A DNA stretch of 64,000 nucleotides. Origin: an uncultured Acidobacteriota bacterium (GTDB lineage Bacteria > Acidobacteriota > UBA6911 > RPQK01 > JAJDTT01). Both the position numbers and the translations under genes were made by a program. Shown here piece by piece: positions 34,098 to 43,551 of this stretch; within the stretch, counting starts at the first letter, position 1, and each line of letters opens with the position of its first letter. Location: NCBI GenBank assembly GCA_951812665.1, contig CATOST010000018.1, forward strand, positions 372,001-436,000, given 5' to 3'. The notes beneath the pieces are model-generated. The model ran no database searches. It was not told where the DNA came from and was given only the letters and a program-made list of their open reading frames with translations.

Positions 34098-35582
34098 CTA
34101 CGGACCTTCCAAGAGGGCACCGTCCGGCCCGTGCACGGTCCAGTGACCGTGTTTTTTCCCATCGACATAGAGCCCTTCGGCGACCGTCCCGTCCGGGTGG
34201 CGCTCAACCCATCGGCCGTGTCGTTGGCCCGCTTCATACGGCCCTTCTTCCACGGTCCCATCCTCGTGACGCCACACCCACCGGCCCTCGCGCCGTCCTT
34301 GCTGATATAGACCCTCCGCTACGGTGCCTGTCGCGTAGCTTTCGACCCATTTCCCCTGACGTTTTCCGGACCTGTAAGGGCCTTCCTGGATAACTCCGTC
34401 CTCAAGTCTGAACGCCCACTGGCCATGGCGTTCTCCCGTCGCGAAAGGCCCTTTTGCGACGGTCCCGTTGGCATATCGAAACACCCACAGACCATTTCGG
34501 CGTCCCGTTGCGTATGGCCCTTCGGCGACGGTCCCGTCAATGAAACTCTCGATCCAATGACCATGCCGCCGTCCTTCCGCAAACGGACCCTCCTCGATGG
34601 CGCCGCTCGCCCCGTGCAGGACCCACCGACCCTGACGCTGGCCCCCGTCGTAGGGGCCGTAATGGACGCCTCCGTCCGCAAGCCGAAGGTTCCACTGACC
34701 CTGACGCTGTCCCGACACATAGGGCCCTTTTGCGATTGTCCCGTTCGCGTATCGCAAGACCCATTGGCCCTGACGTTGTCCTCCTTTAAACGTCCCCTCG
34801 TGGACGCCTCCATCCTTGAAGCGCAGGATCCATCGTCCCTCGCGGTTCCCTGCCATATAAGGGCCTTCCTGTACGTTTCCATTGGCATGGCGCTCGATCC
34901 ACGGGCCATGGCGCCGCCCGGCTGCAAACGGCCCCTCCTTAACTCCCCCGTCCTTTAGCCGCAAGACCCATTGGCCGAGACGCTCCCCGGCGACATACTG
35001 GCCGGTTTGTACGGATCCGTCCGCGTAGCGTTCGACCCAATGGCCATGGCGTTCTCCCGCCGAATACCGCCCCTCTTGGACAGTTCCATCCGTAAGCCGA
35101 AGGACCCAATAGCCCTGACGCTGACCACCGGCGTAGCGTCCTTCCTGGATTGTTCCGGCCGCGTCGCGCTCGCCCCAGGGACCATGGCGCTTCCCGTCGA
35201 CATATGGACCTTCTTGGACGGTTCCGTTTGAGTGGCGCCAGATCCATCGACCATGACGTTTGCCGTCCTTGAGGAGTCCGGTTGATTCCGTTGTCGTCCG
35301 GCCGCCGTCCCGGATCCACTTCAACGTGCCCCTCCCTTGCGGAATACCCCTGGAGCATTCCCCGGTCCAAGTCGCAGTCGCATCTCGCCGGTAGTTTGTA
35401 TTCCAAACGTAGCAACCTGCCCGGTTGCTCAACTCCATCCAGCAGGACGCCCCTGGGGGTTTTCCCTGGCACCGGTCCTTTTCCGGCAAGAGCCACGACT
35501 GACCGGCCACCCGGGAAACGCCAAAAACCATGTATAATCCGACGCTCCAGACGGCTTTTGCCATTAGTCTTCGCGAGTCCAT
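34098..35582 (-). CDS. Secreted MORN-like repeat protein (16 full 23-residue repeats)
   Basis: A signal peptide (MDSRRLMAKAVWSVGLYM to about VAGQ) is followed by a cysteine-containing N-terminal region (residues about 25-90) and then 16 complete and one partial repeat of 23 residues with consensus G-x-W-x-x-R-x-x-D-G-T-V-x-E-G-P-Y-x-x-G-x-R-x. This is the MORN_2/YwqK-like variant, with Trp at position 3 instead of the usual Tyr. The repeats run to the last residues. A beta-ribbon solenoid of about 370 residues is expected, outside the cytoplasm. It diverges from tamB. Start 35582 fits the signal peptide; a GTG at 35612 immediately after a TATAAT box would allow a leaderless, ten-residue-longer form. 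Confidence 0.8.
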   Translation of the reverse strand: MDSRRLMAKAVWSVGLYMVFGVSRVAGQSWLLPEKDRCQGKPPGASCWMELSNRAGCYVWNTNYRRDATATWTGECSRGIPQGRGTLKWIRDGGRTTTESTGLLKDGKRHGRWIWRHSNGTVQEGPYVDGKRHGPWGERDAAGTIQEGRYAGGQRQGYWVLRLTDGTVQEGRYSAGERHGHWVERYADGSVQTGQYVAGERLGQWVLRLKDGGVKEGPFAAGRRHGPWIERHANGNVQEGPYMAGNREGRWILRFKDGGVHEGTFKGGQRQGQWVLRYANGTIAKGPYVSGQRQGQWNLRLADGGVHYGPYDGGQRQGRWVLHGASGAIEEGPFAEGRRHGHWIESFIDGTVAEGPYATGRRNGLWVFRYANGTVAKGPFATGERHGQWAFRLEDGVIQEGPYRSGKRQGKWVESYATGTVAEGLYQQGRREGRWVWRHEDGTVEEGPYEAGQRHGRWVERHPDGTVAEGLYVDGKKHGHWTVHGPDGALLEGP

Positions 35583-35617
35583 CAGTTCCGGCGGGCAGCT
35601 GTTCCTATACACAGAAT

Positions 35618-35623
35618 ATTATA
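35618..35623 (-). promoter_or_regulatory. -10 box (TATAAT) for the MORN-like gene
   Basis: A perfect TATAAT on the minus strand in the 55-base divergent gap between the MORN-like gene and tamB. The -35 region at normal spacing (TGCTTC) is weak. No matching promoter of equal quality is seen for tamB. Confidence 0.45.
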
Positions 35624-35636
35624 CGCCGCTGCTTGA

Positions 35637-38600
35637 ATGAGAAGCACAATGGTCAGATCGAAACTCCTGCTCGGCTTGCTTCTAACCGTGCTGCTGGCGG
35701 CGGCTGCGTCGATCTATGCGGTGAGCCTGAAACTGGACGCCTGGGTCGAGGCCTGGGTGGTGGAGCGGCTCGAGCGACAATTGAGCGTGTTGGTCGAAGT
35801 CGGCCAGGCAAGAGTCAATCTCCTGCAAACCCGTCTGGAGATTCACGATCTCCGACTGTTCAATCGAGCGTATCCCGGCACCGAACCGGCCTTCGAAAGT
35901 GACCACATTTCGCTGGACTTTTCGTTCACGCATTTCTTCCTGTCCGAAATTTCACTGGATTACGTGCGTCTCGATTCACCCAGGATTCGCTTGCTCACGG
36001 ATCCCGACGAACGGTCGAATCTATCGAATCTGTTTCGAATGAGTGGGTCGGATCCGACTCCTCCGCTTTTGCCGACCCGGTTGGGAATCAAACACCTGGC
36101 GATCAGTCGAGGGGTGCTCCTGGTCGAGCGAAACCCCGTGTCCATTCAGTCCTCCGAGGGAGCAGTGACGGCTGAACTGCGGTATTTGCCCGAGTCGGGA
36201 GCCTACCGGGGCCGGACCAGTTTCACTTCACTCGACCTGTCGATCAACGGCGTGGACGTCGAGGATATGAGTGTTCGCGCAGATTTCGATTGGGCCCACG
36301 ACAACTTGCGGATTCACGCCTTCCAAGTGGATTCGGAAGACCTAAGTCTGCGGGCCCATGGCAACGTCAGCTTGAAGGACGCCGTAACCTATAGTCTTGA
36401 CGGCAGCGCCTCCCTCAACCTGGCAGCACTGGCCAAAGAGGACTTCCCCTATGGCCTGCGCAGGGGGAGGCTTTTCCTCAATGGGAACGTGTCCGGACGA
36501 GGGACGGAATTTTCCGTTCGGGGAGAAGCCCGCTCGGACGAGATTGTGCTCTCCGGTCTCTCGGTTCACCAACTCAATGCGGCCTTCCGGCTGGACCCCG
36601 ATTCGGCGAGTTTCGGAAGCCTTGAGGCCGGCTTTGAAGGCGGCCGGCTGGAAGGGAGTGGAACTCTGAGTTGGAATCCGCAACGACACTCGGAATTTCA
36701 GGTGGCCGGATCCCGCGTCCGTTTTCGGCGGCTGGCGATGTTGCTCGGGCTGGAGGATATTCCGGCTCGAGGCACCTTTGATCTCAACGCCCAGATCCAA
36801 TGGCCCGCACTACAGTGGGGAAAGATGAAGGGGACTGCGAATCTTGCGTACAGAGGAAACATTTCAGCAGGAGGTCCACCTGATCTTTCCGCCGTGCGTT
36901 TTGAAGGGCATTCACGGGTTGTTTTCAGAGAGGGGACCGCACAATTCTCAAGAGGGGTTCTCCGCACGCCCGGGAGTCACACCAACTACCAGGGACACAT
37001 CGGTTTCCGAGGCGGCTATCGGTTCGATCTGGACATCGGGTCTGAGCAAAGCGGGGACTTGCTCAGGTTGGCTGGACTCTCGTCCCTGCCGGAACGATTT
37101 CTGAACCGGGATTTCATTGATATCCAGGGTTCGACCCAAGCCAGTGTCAGATTGCAGTCCGCCCAACCCCGGTTCGAAGGTTCCCTGCGCATCCGGGATG
37201 TTCACATCCGTCAGGAACTGCTGGGCGACTTTCAGTCAGACGTGGGATTTGATGGGGAGGTCTTGGAATTCACCAATGTCCGGGTGACCGGGCCGGGAGT
37301 CCGCCTCCGGACCAGGTTGAGAGTCACACCTTCCACCGGAGAGATCGGTTGGTTGGATGCTGTAGAACTCCGCTTGGACGATGTTCCCGTCGAACGGTTC
37401 CTCTCTATGACGGAGCGCAAGATCCCGCTACGGGGCCGCGCCAGCGGCCGTCTGCGGCTTGCACAGGCGGTTTCCCAGGGATTCACGGGAGGTGGAGAGA
37501 TCACTCTCCTGGAGGTGAAGGCATACGGGGAGCACATTGATCGCCTGAGCAGCGAGATTCGCTTCGATCACCGGAGGCTTCTCTTGGACGGGTTTCGGGC
37601 GACGCTCGGAAGGGGAAACCTTTCCGGCCGCATCGAGATCGATCTGGAAGACCTGACCGGAACGGCTTCACTGGCCGGTTCCCGGCTCTCACTCGACAAG
37701 ATTCGAAGCATACGGCAGGTACTTCCCCTGCGGGGGGAGGTCGATTTTGATCTCCATACCCAGGGACATTTTATGAGTCCCGACTTTCAGTTGCGTCTGA
37801 CGGGGGACAAGGTCGTTATTGCGGACCGGGTCGTGGAAGACTTTCAGCTCCAGGCAGAGAGCGACCAGAAAGTGGTTCGATTTCGTCTCATCCACACATT
37901 TCTCGAAAATCCTTTGCGCGTGGAAGGCCGCCTCGACCGCCGGGAGCCTTACACTTTGCAGGCCGGGGCCGACCTGAAAGAAGTGCCTCTGAAACCTTGT
38001 CTTGACCTGCTGTTCCCGGAGACGCTGTCCGATGTAGACGGCAATCTGACGGGTCGATTGACGGTTGCCGGCCCTCTCTTCGATCCGGAACGTCTGGAAG
38101 TACAGGCCGAGCTGTCTGACGTGACACTTTCCCTGTCCGGTTATGAACTCAGGAACCGGAGTCCCTTGCAGCTCGCCTACATCCACCCCACCTTACAGGT
38201 TTCGCCGTTTCGTCTCCGGGGCGAACGGACGGACCTGCAAATTAGTGGCCGGTTGGATCTGGGGGAAAGCAGGAGTGTCAACATTGAAATCACTGGTCCG
38301 GTGAATCTGGTGGCATCCAATACTTTTCTACCTGCTGGAGCCGCAGCAGGTCAGCTCCGCCTGCAGGCGCTCATCGCCGGCCCCTTGGGCAGCCCGCGGA
38401 TTCTGGGCTTTGCCCAGGTGGAGGACGGACTTCTGAACCACCCCAGTTTGCCCACGGCTCTGTTTGATGTAGCCGGACAGTTCCGATTCACGGCCCATCA
38501 GGTGGCTCTGGACAATTTTTCCGCTCGAACCGCCTACGGCCCCGTCGGTCTGGAAGGGGGGATCTTCCTGGAAGGCTTTCTGCCCGTCCGTTGGCAGATC

Positions 38601-39566
38601 CATCTGCTTGCCGAGGGCCTCCGCGTAGACTATCCGCCGCAGACCGTCTCGATCCTGGACGTCGATGTCGATCTGGTCAGAAACGAGTTTCAGGATCTGA
38701 TTTCGGGCAATGTCCGGGTTGTCTCGGCCGATTACACCGAAGATGTCTCGGTCGGCCAGCTCCTGTCCCTATATGCCCGCAGTGAAACCGAAACGTCCCC
38801 ACCCGCAGGAGGGAACGATGTCAAACTGGCGGTGGCCGTGGAAGGACAGCAGAGCTTGCACGCTCGGAACAATTTGATTGACGCGGTGGGAAGCGTCAAT
38901 CTGAACGTTCGCGGCACTCTGAGAAACCCGGTCATGCTGGGCACCATCACAGTCAACCAAGGGCAGCTGTTTTTCGAAAACAATGAGTACGAAATAACCC
39001 GGGGCATGGTCCTCTTCAACAATCCCCGACGCACCCAACCCACCTGGAACGTGGAGGCGCAGACTCAAGTAAGAGATATTTCGGTCACTGCCTCCGTTCG
39101 GGGTTCATTCGATCAATTGCGCCTCTCTCTCAACTCCGATCCACCTCTGCCCTCCCCATTGATTCTGTCCCTCCTGACCGTGGGACAGACGCCGAAAGAG
39201 TTTCTCGGGACCTCCGGACTCAGGGAGCCGCAAATCGGAAACCTTGCAGTTTTCGGAGCGGGCACAGTTTTGAGCAAGGGCTTGGCGGACCCCTTGGCGT
39301 GGCGAGCCAGCCGTCTCCTCGGTCTCGAGCAGTTCTCCGTGGACCCCTTCCTGTTCGGGAATGAGCGTGACCCCGCAGCCCGGATCACGCTGGGCAAAAA
39401 ACTGGGCAGGGGGCTGTCTTTGAACTACAGCATGGATCTCGGCAACACCAGCCAGAGCCAGATCGTCGTGTTCGAATATCGAATCACGGATTGGCTCACG
39501 GCCCTCGGAACCCGTGAACAGGACGGTTCCGTCGCCGTTGACTTCAAGCTCAAGAAGCGACTGTAG
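35637..39566 (+). CDS. tamB: Translocation and assembly module protein TamB (DUF490)
   Basis: 1309 residues. One N-terminal membrane helix (LLLGLLLTVLLAAAASIYAV, residues about 9-28) anchors it in the inner membrane; the rest is a long beta-rich bridge across the periplasm with AsmA-like N-terminal strands and, from about residue 950, the conserved C-terminal domain (NVRGTLRNPVMLGTITVNQG, ITRGMVLFNNPRRTQPTWNV, LTVGQTPKEFLG). TamB proteins carry lipids between membranes and help outer-membrane protein insertion. The next gene is an Omp85 protein, its usual partner. Start ATG 35637; ATG 35649 is an alternative. The stop codon TAG at 39564 is the first triplet of repeat R1 copy C. Confidence 0.92.
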   Translation: MRSTMVRSKLLLGLLLTVLLAAAASIYAVSLKLDAWVEAWVVERLERQLSVLVEVGQARVNLLQTRLEIHDLRLFNRAYPGTEPAFESDHISLDFSFTHFFLSEISLDYVRLDSPRIRLLTDPDERSNLSNLFRMSGSDPTPPLLPTRLGIKHLAISRGVLLVERNPVSIQSSEGAVTAELRYLPESGAYRGRTSFTSLDLSINGVDVEDMSVRADFDWAHDNLRIHAFQVDSEDLSLRAHGNVSLKDAVTYSLDGSASLNLAALAKEDFPYGLRRGRLFLNGNVSGRGTEFSVRGEARSDEIVLSGLSVHQLNAAFRLDPDSASFGSLEAGFEGGRLEGSGTLSWNPQRHSEFQVAGSRVRFRRLAMLLGLEDIPARGTFDLNAQIQWPALQWGKMKGTANLAYRGNISAGGPPDLSAVRFEGHSRVVFREGTAQFSRGVLRTPGSHTNYQGHIGFRGGYRFDLDIGSEQSGDLLRLAGLSSLPERFLNRDFIDIQGSTQASVRLQSAQPRFEGSLRIRDVHIRQELLGDFQSDVGFDGEVLEFTNVRVTGPGVRLRTRLRVTPSTGEIGWLDAVELRLDDVPVERFLSMTERKIPLRGRASGRLRLAQAVSQGFTGGGEITLLEVKAYGEHIDRLSSEIRFDHRRLLLDGFRATLGRGNLSGRIEIDLEDLTGTASLAGSRLSLDKIRSIRQVLPLRGEVDFDLHTQGHFMSPDFQLRLTGDKVVIADRVVEDFQLQAESDQKVVRFRLIHTFLENPLRVEGRLDRREPYTLQAGADLKEVPLKPCLDLLFPETLSDVDGNLTGRLTVAGPLFDPERLEVQAELSDVTLSLSGYELRNRSPLQLAYIHPTLQVSPFRLRGERTDLQISGRLDLGESRSVNIEITGPVNLVASNTFLPAGAAAGQLRLQALIAGPLGSPRILGFAQVEDGLLNHPSLPTALFDVAGQFRFTAHQVALDNFSARTAYGPVGLEGGIFLEGFLPVRWQIHLLAEGLRVDYPPQTVSILDVDVDLVRNEFQDLISGNVRVVSADYTEDVSVGQLLSLYARSETETSPPAGGNDVKLAVAVEGQQSLHARNNLIDAVGSVNLNVRGTLRNPVMLGTITVNQGQLFFENNEYEITRGMVLFNNPRRTQPTWNVEAQTQVRDISVTASVRGSFDQLRLSLNSDPPLPSPLILSLLTVGQTPKEFLGTSGLREPQIGNLAVFGAGTVLSKGLADPLAWRASRLLGLEQFSVDPFLFGNERDPAARITLGKKLGRGLSLNYSMDLGNTSQSQIVVFEYRITDWLTALGTREQDGSVAVDFKLKKRL

Positions 39567-39725
39567 CAGTCCGTGGCGGAAGTTCCACGCAGCACCGAGA
39601 TCGGGGCTGTGCCCGCCGATCAGGCGCTCCGAGAGAGTATGCCGGGAGTCTGGGACCGAGGAGCAACGCAGTCCGCCGGGATACAGGGACGTTCGAATGC
39701 CGTGACGACTTATGCCGAGGGCTGC
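39564..39725 (+). repeat. R1 palindromic repeat, divergent copy C
   Basis: Begins TAGCAGTCCGTGGCGGAAG, and its right part reads GAATGCCGTGACGACTTATG, both matching copies A and B. The outer arms are conserved; the centre is changed and the hairpin is weaker. Its first three bases are the stop codon of tamB. An open frame runs through the repeat into the Omp85 gene, which can mislead start prediction. Confidence 0.75.
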
Positions 39726-39782
39726 AAGGACTTCCGCACTGTAGTGGCTCATTTCCTCGTTCACTTCGGTAGACCGGCGGCC

Positions 39783-42620
39783 ATGATTGGCCTGCCTCTC
39801 CTGTTGTTCACGTCGGTTGAGGTTTGGGCCGATTCTCGGTTCGAGGGAAAGATTGTCCGCCGCGTGGAAATTCGAGCGGATGGCCGGTTGACCAGAATTT
39901 CCAGAGCGGACTTGTTCAAGTTGGTCACGATTCGTGAAGAGGAGCCCTACACGAGTTCCCGGGCTCACGCCACGCTCCGTCGACTCTATTCCACAGGGAT
40001 CTTTCACGATGTTCAGATCGACGTTCGGGAATCGGCGAACGACGAAGTGTCGGTCGAGGTTTTCCTGGTGCGAAGATTTCTGATGGATCAGATCCGATTC
40101 GCTGGTCAAGTCGAGATCGACAGGAGGCAACTCCGCCGACAACTGGTCTTGACGCCCGGCGCACCGTACTCCGATGCGAGTCTCGAGGAAACCCTCGTGC
40201 GGTTGAGGAAATTCTACCGGAAGAGCGGATACCACCAGGCAGAGGTCGAGCCTCGGTTCGAGATCGATCATGACGGGGCAAGTGTCACGTTGACATTCCG
40301 GATCACGGCCGGCCAGCCGGCTCGGACGAAACAGATCGAGATCGAAGCCCCGGAGGATGTGGACCTGGCCAGGGCACAATCCTGGTTCGAAAGCGCGAGA
40401 GGATCGGTTTTCTCCAGAAGTCGGCTTGACGAAGACCTGCGTCGGGTGAAAGGAGACCTGGCCCGGCAGGGTTTCGCGGCAGCAAGCATCCGCGAGGACC
40501 TGCGATACGACCGAACCGACAATACGGTATCGCTTCGGCTGCAGATTCAACCGGGCAACCGCAACGTGATCGAATTCGAGGGTATGGATCTGGATCAGGA
40601 AACGCTCGCCGATCTTCCCATCTTCAGCCGGAAGGGACTGCTGGAGAACCTCCTGGAAGCCACCGCGGCGGAACTCCGGCAAATCTATCAGAGCCGGGGT
40701 TATTTCCTGGCCCGCGTGGCGCTGGAACGACGAGACGGTGTCGATGCGAAGGCGATCGTGTTCAGGGTCACGAAAGGTGCGCGTTGCAGGATCGGCAGCG
40801 TTCTTTTCGAAGGGAACGAATTCGCTGAAGACGGGTCCCTACTCAGAATCGTCCGCGTCAGAAAAAGCGGGATGTTTCGCAGAGGGCGGTTTACCGAGCG
40901 GATGGCTCAGGATGACGTTCGTGTCATTGAAGCTTACTACCGGCGAATAGGTTTCAGGGATGTGGAAGTCAGTTACAAACTTGTCGCAGCGAATCCACCC
41001 GGCAATGATCTGACGCTGATCTATGAGATCCAGGAGGGCCAACGGCATTTCATCCGGGACGTTCAGTTTGTCGGGAACGAGGAGTTGAGCCGGACGGTTC
41101 TGGAGAACCAGCTCCAGGGTCGGCCGGGGACTCCTTTCGGACTTGCAATCTTGACCCAGGATCGAGCCAATCTGCTGGCCGCCTACGAAGATTTGGGCTA
41201 CCGGCAGGTGGAATGCCGCTTTCGAATCTCGTTTCCAGAGGTGGCCGCGGCCCACATTGTCTATTTCATCGACGAAGGTCCCAGGCACTTCACTGATGCG
41301 GTCGTGCTCTCCGGGAATCTGAGTACGAAAGAGTGGGTCGTTCAAAGGGGAATTTCCATAAAGTCTGGAGATCCGGCGTCACTGACGCAGATTCTGGCGA
41401 CCGAGAGGAACTTGTACGACTTGGCCGTTTTTGACCGCGTGGAGATTCGGGAAGTTCCATCCTTCGTCGACCCGCTGCGCCGGAACCTGGTGGTCCAGGT
41501 CGAGGAGGCCAAAAAATATACGCTTTCCTACGGTGGCGGCTATTCTTCGTCCGAAGGGCCGCGCGGCACGCTTGGCATCAGTAACCGCAACTTCGCGGGA
41601 AGAGCCGAAACTCTGGCTATTGGTCTGCGCGCCGGTTCCAAACGACAACGCGCCAATCTGTCCTACAGTGTGCCCCGTGTGTTCGGACGAAAGCTCCCAA
41701 CGGTTACTTCCCTGATGGCAAACCATGAAGCGGCCTTGACCACGCACACCGAAGGGAACACCCGGGCCCTTCGAGGGAAGCCATTCGACGAATTTCGTGT
41801 CATCTTCACGACCCAGACCGAACGACCGCTGAGCCGGCGCGAGTCCATGTTCTTTCGTTACAATTTCGAGACCGTACGGATCCAGCTTCCCGAGGATCTG
41901 GGTGTCCCCCTGCAGTTTTTCCGTGAGGAGGATCGGCTGCAGCTTTCCAGTTTTGCACTGTCCTACGTGAACGAGTCGCGAGACGACCCGACCAACGCCA
42001 CACAGGGCTTCTTTTTGACTGGAGACGCCAGACTCTCTCTCAAGGCGGCAGGTTCGGATGGGAACTTTTTCCGTGCTCTGGCTCAGGGCCAGTACTATCG
42101 AAAACTTTTTCCCGATTTGACCCTGGCTTCCTCCCTCAGACTGGGGTGGATCGGTGCATCTGGATTCGCCACTTCAGATGAGGCATCCCAATCCGCCCCC
42201 TTGAGCGAACGCTTCTTTTCTGGAGGATCAACCACCCTGCGCGGTCTGCCCCAGGAGCTTGCCGGACCGCTTTTGCGCGATCCCGGGACGGGCGAGATCG
42301 TACTCGTGAACGTTCGTGGAGAGCCGGATCCAGCCGGGCGGCCCGTACCGCTGGGCGGCAACGCCCTCTTGATCGCAAATCTGGAACTCAGGTTTCCACT
42401 GGTGGCCTTCCTCACGGGCGCGTTGTTTTACGACGGCGGCAATGTTTTCCGTTCCTTCCGTGATCTTCCATCCAACCTGACGCACGCCGTCGGCTTGGGA
42501 ATTCAGGCCAACACGCCTTTCGGACCGATCCGCTTCGATGCGGGATACAATCCCGGTCCACCGGAAGTCGCGGGATTCGGGCACTGGAACTTTCACTTCC
42601 TTCTGGGACCGTCGTTTTAG
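39783..42620 (+). CDS. Omp85-family outer-membrane assembly protein (BamA/TamA-like)
   Basis: A signal sequence (MIGLPLLLFTSVEVWA) precedes a series of POTRA domains from FEGKIVRRVEIRADGRL to about residue 610 (seven or so repeats with the GNEEL or GNEFAEDG type strand, more than TamA's three and BamA's five). The 16-stranded barrel follows, with SYGGGYSSSEGPRGTLG at its start, ERFFSGGSTTLRG (the conserved VRGF/Y-like loop L6) and FFRALAQGQYYRKLFPD. The last residue is Phe, as for barrel insertion signals. With tamB before it and a SurA-like gene after it, this may be the lineage's TamA rather than BamA. Start is uncertain: ATG 39783 or GTG 39744; frames farther upstream only cross repeat R1. 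Confidence 0.9.
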   Translation: MIGLPLLLFTSVEVWADSRFEGKIVRRVEIRADGRLTRISRADLFKLVTIREEEPYTSSRAHATLRRLYSTGIFHDVQIDVRESANDEVSVEVFLVRRFLMDQIRFAGQVEIDRRQLRRQLVLTPGAPYSDASLEETLVRLRKFYRKSGYHQAEVEPRFEIDHDGASVTLTFRITAGQPARTKQIEIEAPEDVDLARAQSWFESARGSVFSRSRLDEDLRRVKGDLARQGFAAASIREDLRYDRTDNTVSLRLQIQPGNRNVIEFEGMDLDQETLADLPIFSRKGLLENLLEATAAELRQIYQSRGYFLARVALERRDGVDAKAIVFRVTKGARCRIGSVLFEGNEFAEDGSLLRIVRVRKSGMFRRGRFTERMAQDDVRVIEAYYRRIGFRDVEVSYKLVAANPPGNDLTLIYEIQEGQRHFIRDVQFVGNEELSRTVLENQLQGRPGTPFGLAILTQDRANLLAAYEDLGYRQVECRFRISFPEVAAAHIVYFIDEGPRHFTDAVVLSGNLSTKEWVVQRGISIKSGDPASLTQILATERNLYDLAVFDRVEIREVPSFVDPLRRNLVVQVEEAKKYTLSYGGGYSSSEGPRGTLGISNRNFAGRAETLAIGLRAGSKRQRANLSYSVPRVFGRKLPTVTSLMANHEAALTTHTEGNTRALRGKPFDEFRVIFTTQTERPLSRRESMFFRYNFETVRIQLPEDLGVPLQFFREEDRLQLSSFALSYVNESRDDPTNATQGFFLTGDARLSLKAAGSDGNFFRALAQGQYYRKLFPDLTLASSLRLGWIGASGFATSDEASQSAPLSERFFSGGSTTLRGLPQELAGPLLRDPGTGEIVLVNVRGEPDPAGRPVPLGGNALLIANLELRFPLVAFLTGALFYDGGNVFRSFRDLPSNLTHAVGLGIQANTPFGPIRFDAGYNPGPPEVAGFGHWNFHFLLGPSF

Positions 42621-42622
42621 CC

Positions 42623-43357
42623 ATGCGTGACGGGAGCCGGCGTCCAATTCTGACTGTGACCTGGATGGCTCTTTTCTGCTCGATCGCGGGCCTGAGTTCC
42701 GCTCGTGCGGAGATCAGGGACAGAGTGGCCGCTCTGGTGGGGGGAGAAGTCATCACCCTCTCCGACGTACGCTGGCTGATTCAGTACCGGGGAGAAACCC
42801 TGCCGTCGGACCCGTCCCAGAGACGGCTGGTCTATTCTGCGGCATTGGACCAGTTGATCGAGGAAACCATGATTGCCAGCGAGGCGCAGAACACCCCGGG
42901 TGCTGAAATACTGCCGGCAGAGATTGAAGCTCGTATCGAGGCCTATAAGCAGAGCTTCCGGTCCGAAGAGGCGTTCCAGGAAAAACTACGGTCCATGGGG
43001 ATGAGCCCGGGAAGTCTGCACGCCATGATCCTGCGACAGCTGACCGTTCAAAAGTTCGTTCAAGTTCGTATCCAGCCGTTCGCAATCGTTTCGCCCCGGG
43101 AAATCGAAGCCTACTATCGGGAGACATTTCTTCCGACAGTCGGGGACGGCCCGGCGCCATCCTTGGAAATGCTGCAGAATCGGATTCAGGAGATCGTGGG
43201 GCTCCGAAAAACCAACCAGGAACTGGAGTGGTGGGTGACTCGCGCCCGAAAGCGAACTGAGATCGAGGTTCTGCTGTTCAGGGAACCCCCGCAGTCGTCC
43301 AACCTTCCCCAAAGTTTGTGGAATCCACCCCGTACCGAGCCGCTCCCGCGGCGGTAG
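42623..43357 (+). CDS. SurA N-terminal-domain periplasmic chaperone without PPIase domain
   Basis: A 244-residue exported protein: signal peptide (1 to about 30), then DRVAALVGGEVITLSDVRW, the typical opening of SurA, and a helical chaperone region with RIEAYKQSFRSEEAFQEKL and a LRRQLTVQKFVQ-like helix (actual ILRQLTVQKFVQVRI). No parvulin motif is present between the N-terminal domain and the short C-terminal helix, so it is a chaperone-only form. It starts two bases after the Omp85 stop, so the two are almost certainly cotranscribed and act in outer-membrane protein delivery. Confidence 0.85.
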   Translation: MRDGSRRPILTVTWMALFCSIAGLSSARAEIRDRVAALVGGEVITLSDVRWLIQYRGETLPSDPSQRRLVYSAALDQLIEETMIASEAQNTPGAEILPAEIEARIEAYKQSFRSEEAFQEKLRSMGMSPGSLHAMILRQLTVQKFVQVRIQPFAIVSPREIEAYYRETFLPTVGDGPAPSLEMLQNRIQEIVGLRKTNQELEWWVTRARKRTEIEVLLFREPPQSSNLPQSLWNPPRTEPLPRR

Positions 43358-43410
43358 CCGGCCGGAGAGTTTGGAGCGCGTAGCGGGCGGGCCGCCGGTC
43401 TCCCGACGGG

Positions 43411-43551
43411 TCAGTAGACCGCAATTGCCCGGCCGGAACCGCCGTGGGCTCCCTCCAGTCTGGGCGCGGCGAAGATGAAGTACGACTTGGGCGGCATCGA
43501 TCCAACGCGGGTCAGGTACTCGACGCCAACCATCCCGCGGCTGCCCAGCGC
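43411..43551 (-). pseudogene. C-terminal 46 codons of the cyclase gene beyond an in-frame TAG
   Basis: Directly after the TAG at 43552-43554 the same frame continues ALGSRGMVGVEYLTRVGSMP and ends FIFAAPRLEGAHGGSGRAIAVY, then TGA at 43411. Cyclase-family proteins normally read TYW-ALG here, so TAG stands for the Trp codon TGG. The conserved tail shows it was translated until recently, or still is by readthrough. Confidence 0.75.

Noticed and set aside
34098-35350. Possible CRISPR array because of a regular 69-base period
   Set aside because: The period is 23 codons of the MORN-like repeat; units vary throughout and there are no constant repeats with variable spacers.
39573-39782. Upstream extension of the Omp85 gene through repeat R1
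   Set aside because: The first 50 codons are repeat sequence and lack a signal peptide; the export signal begins near 39783.
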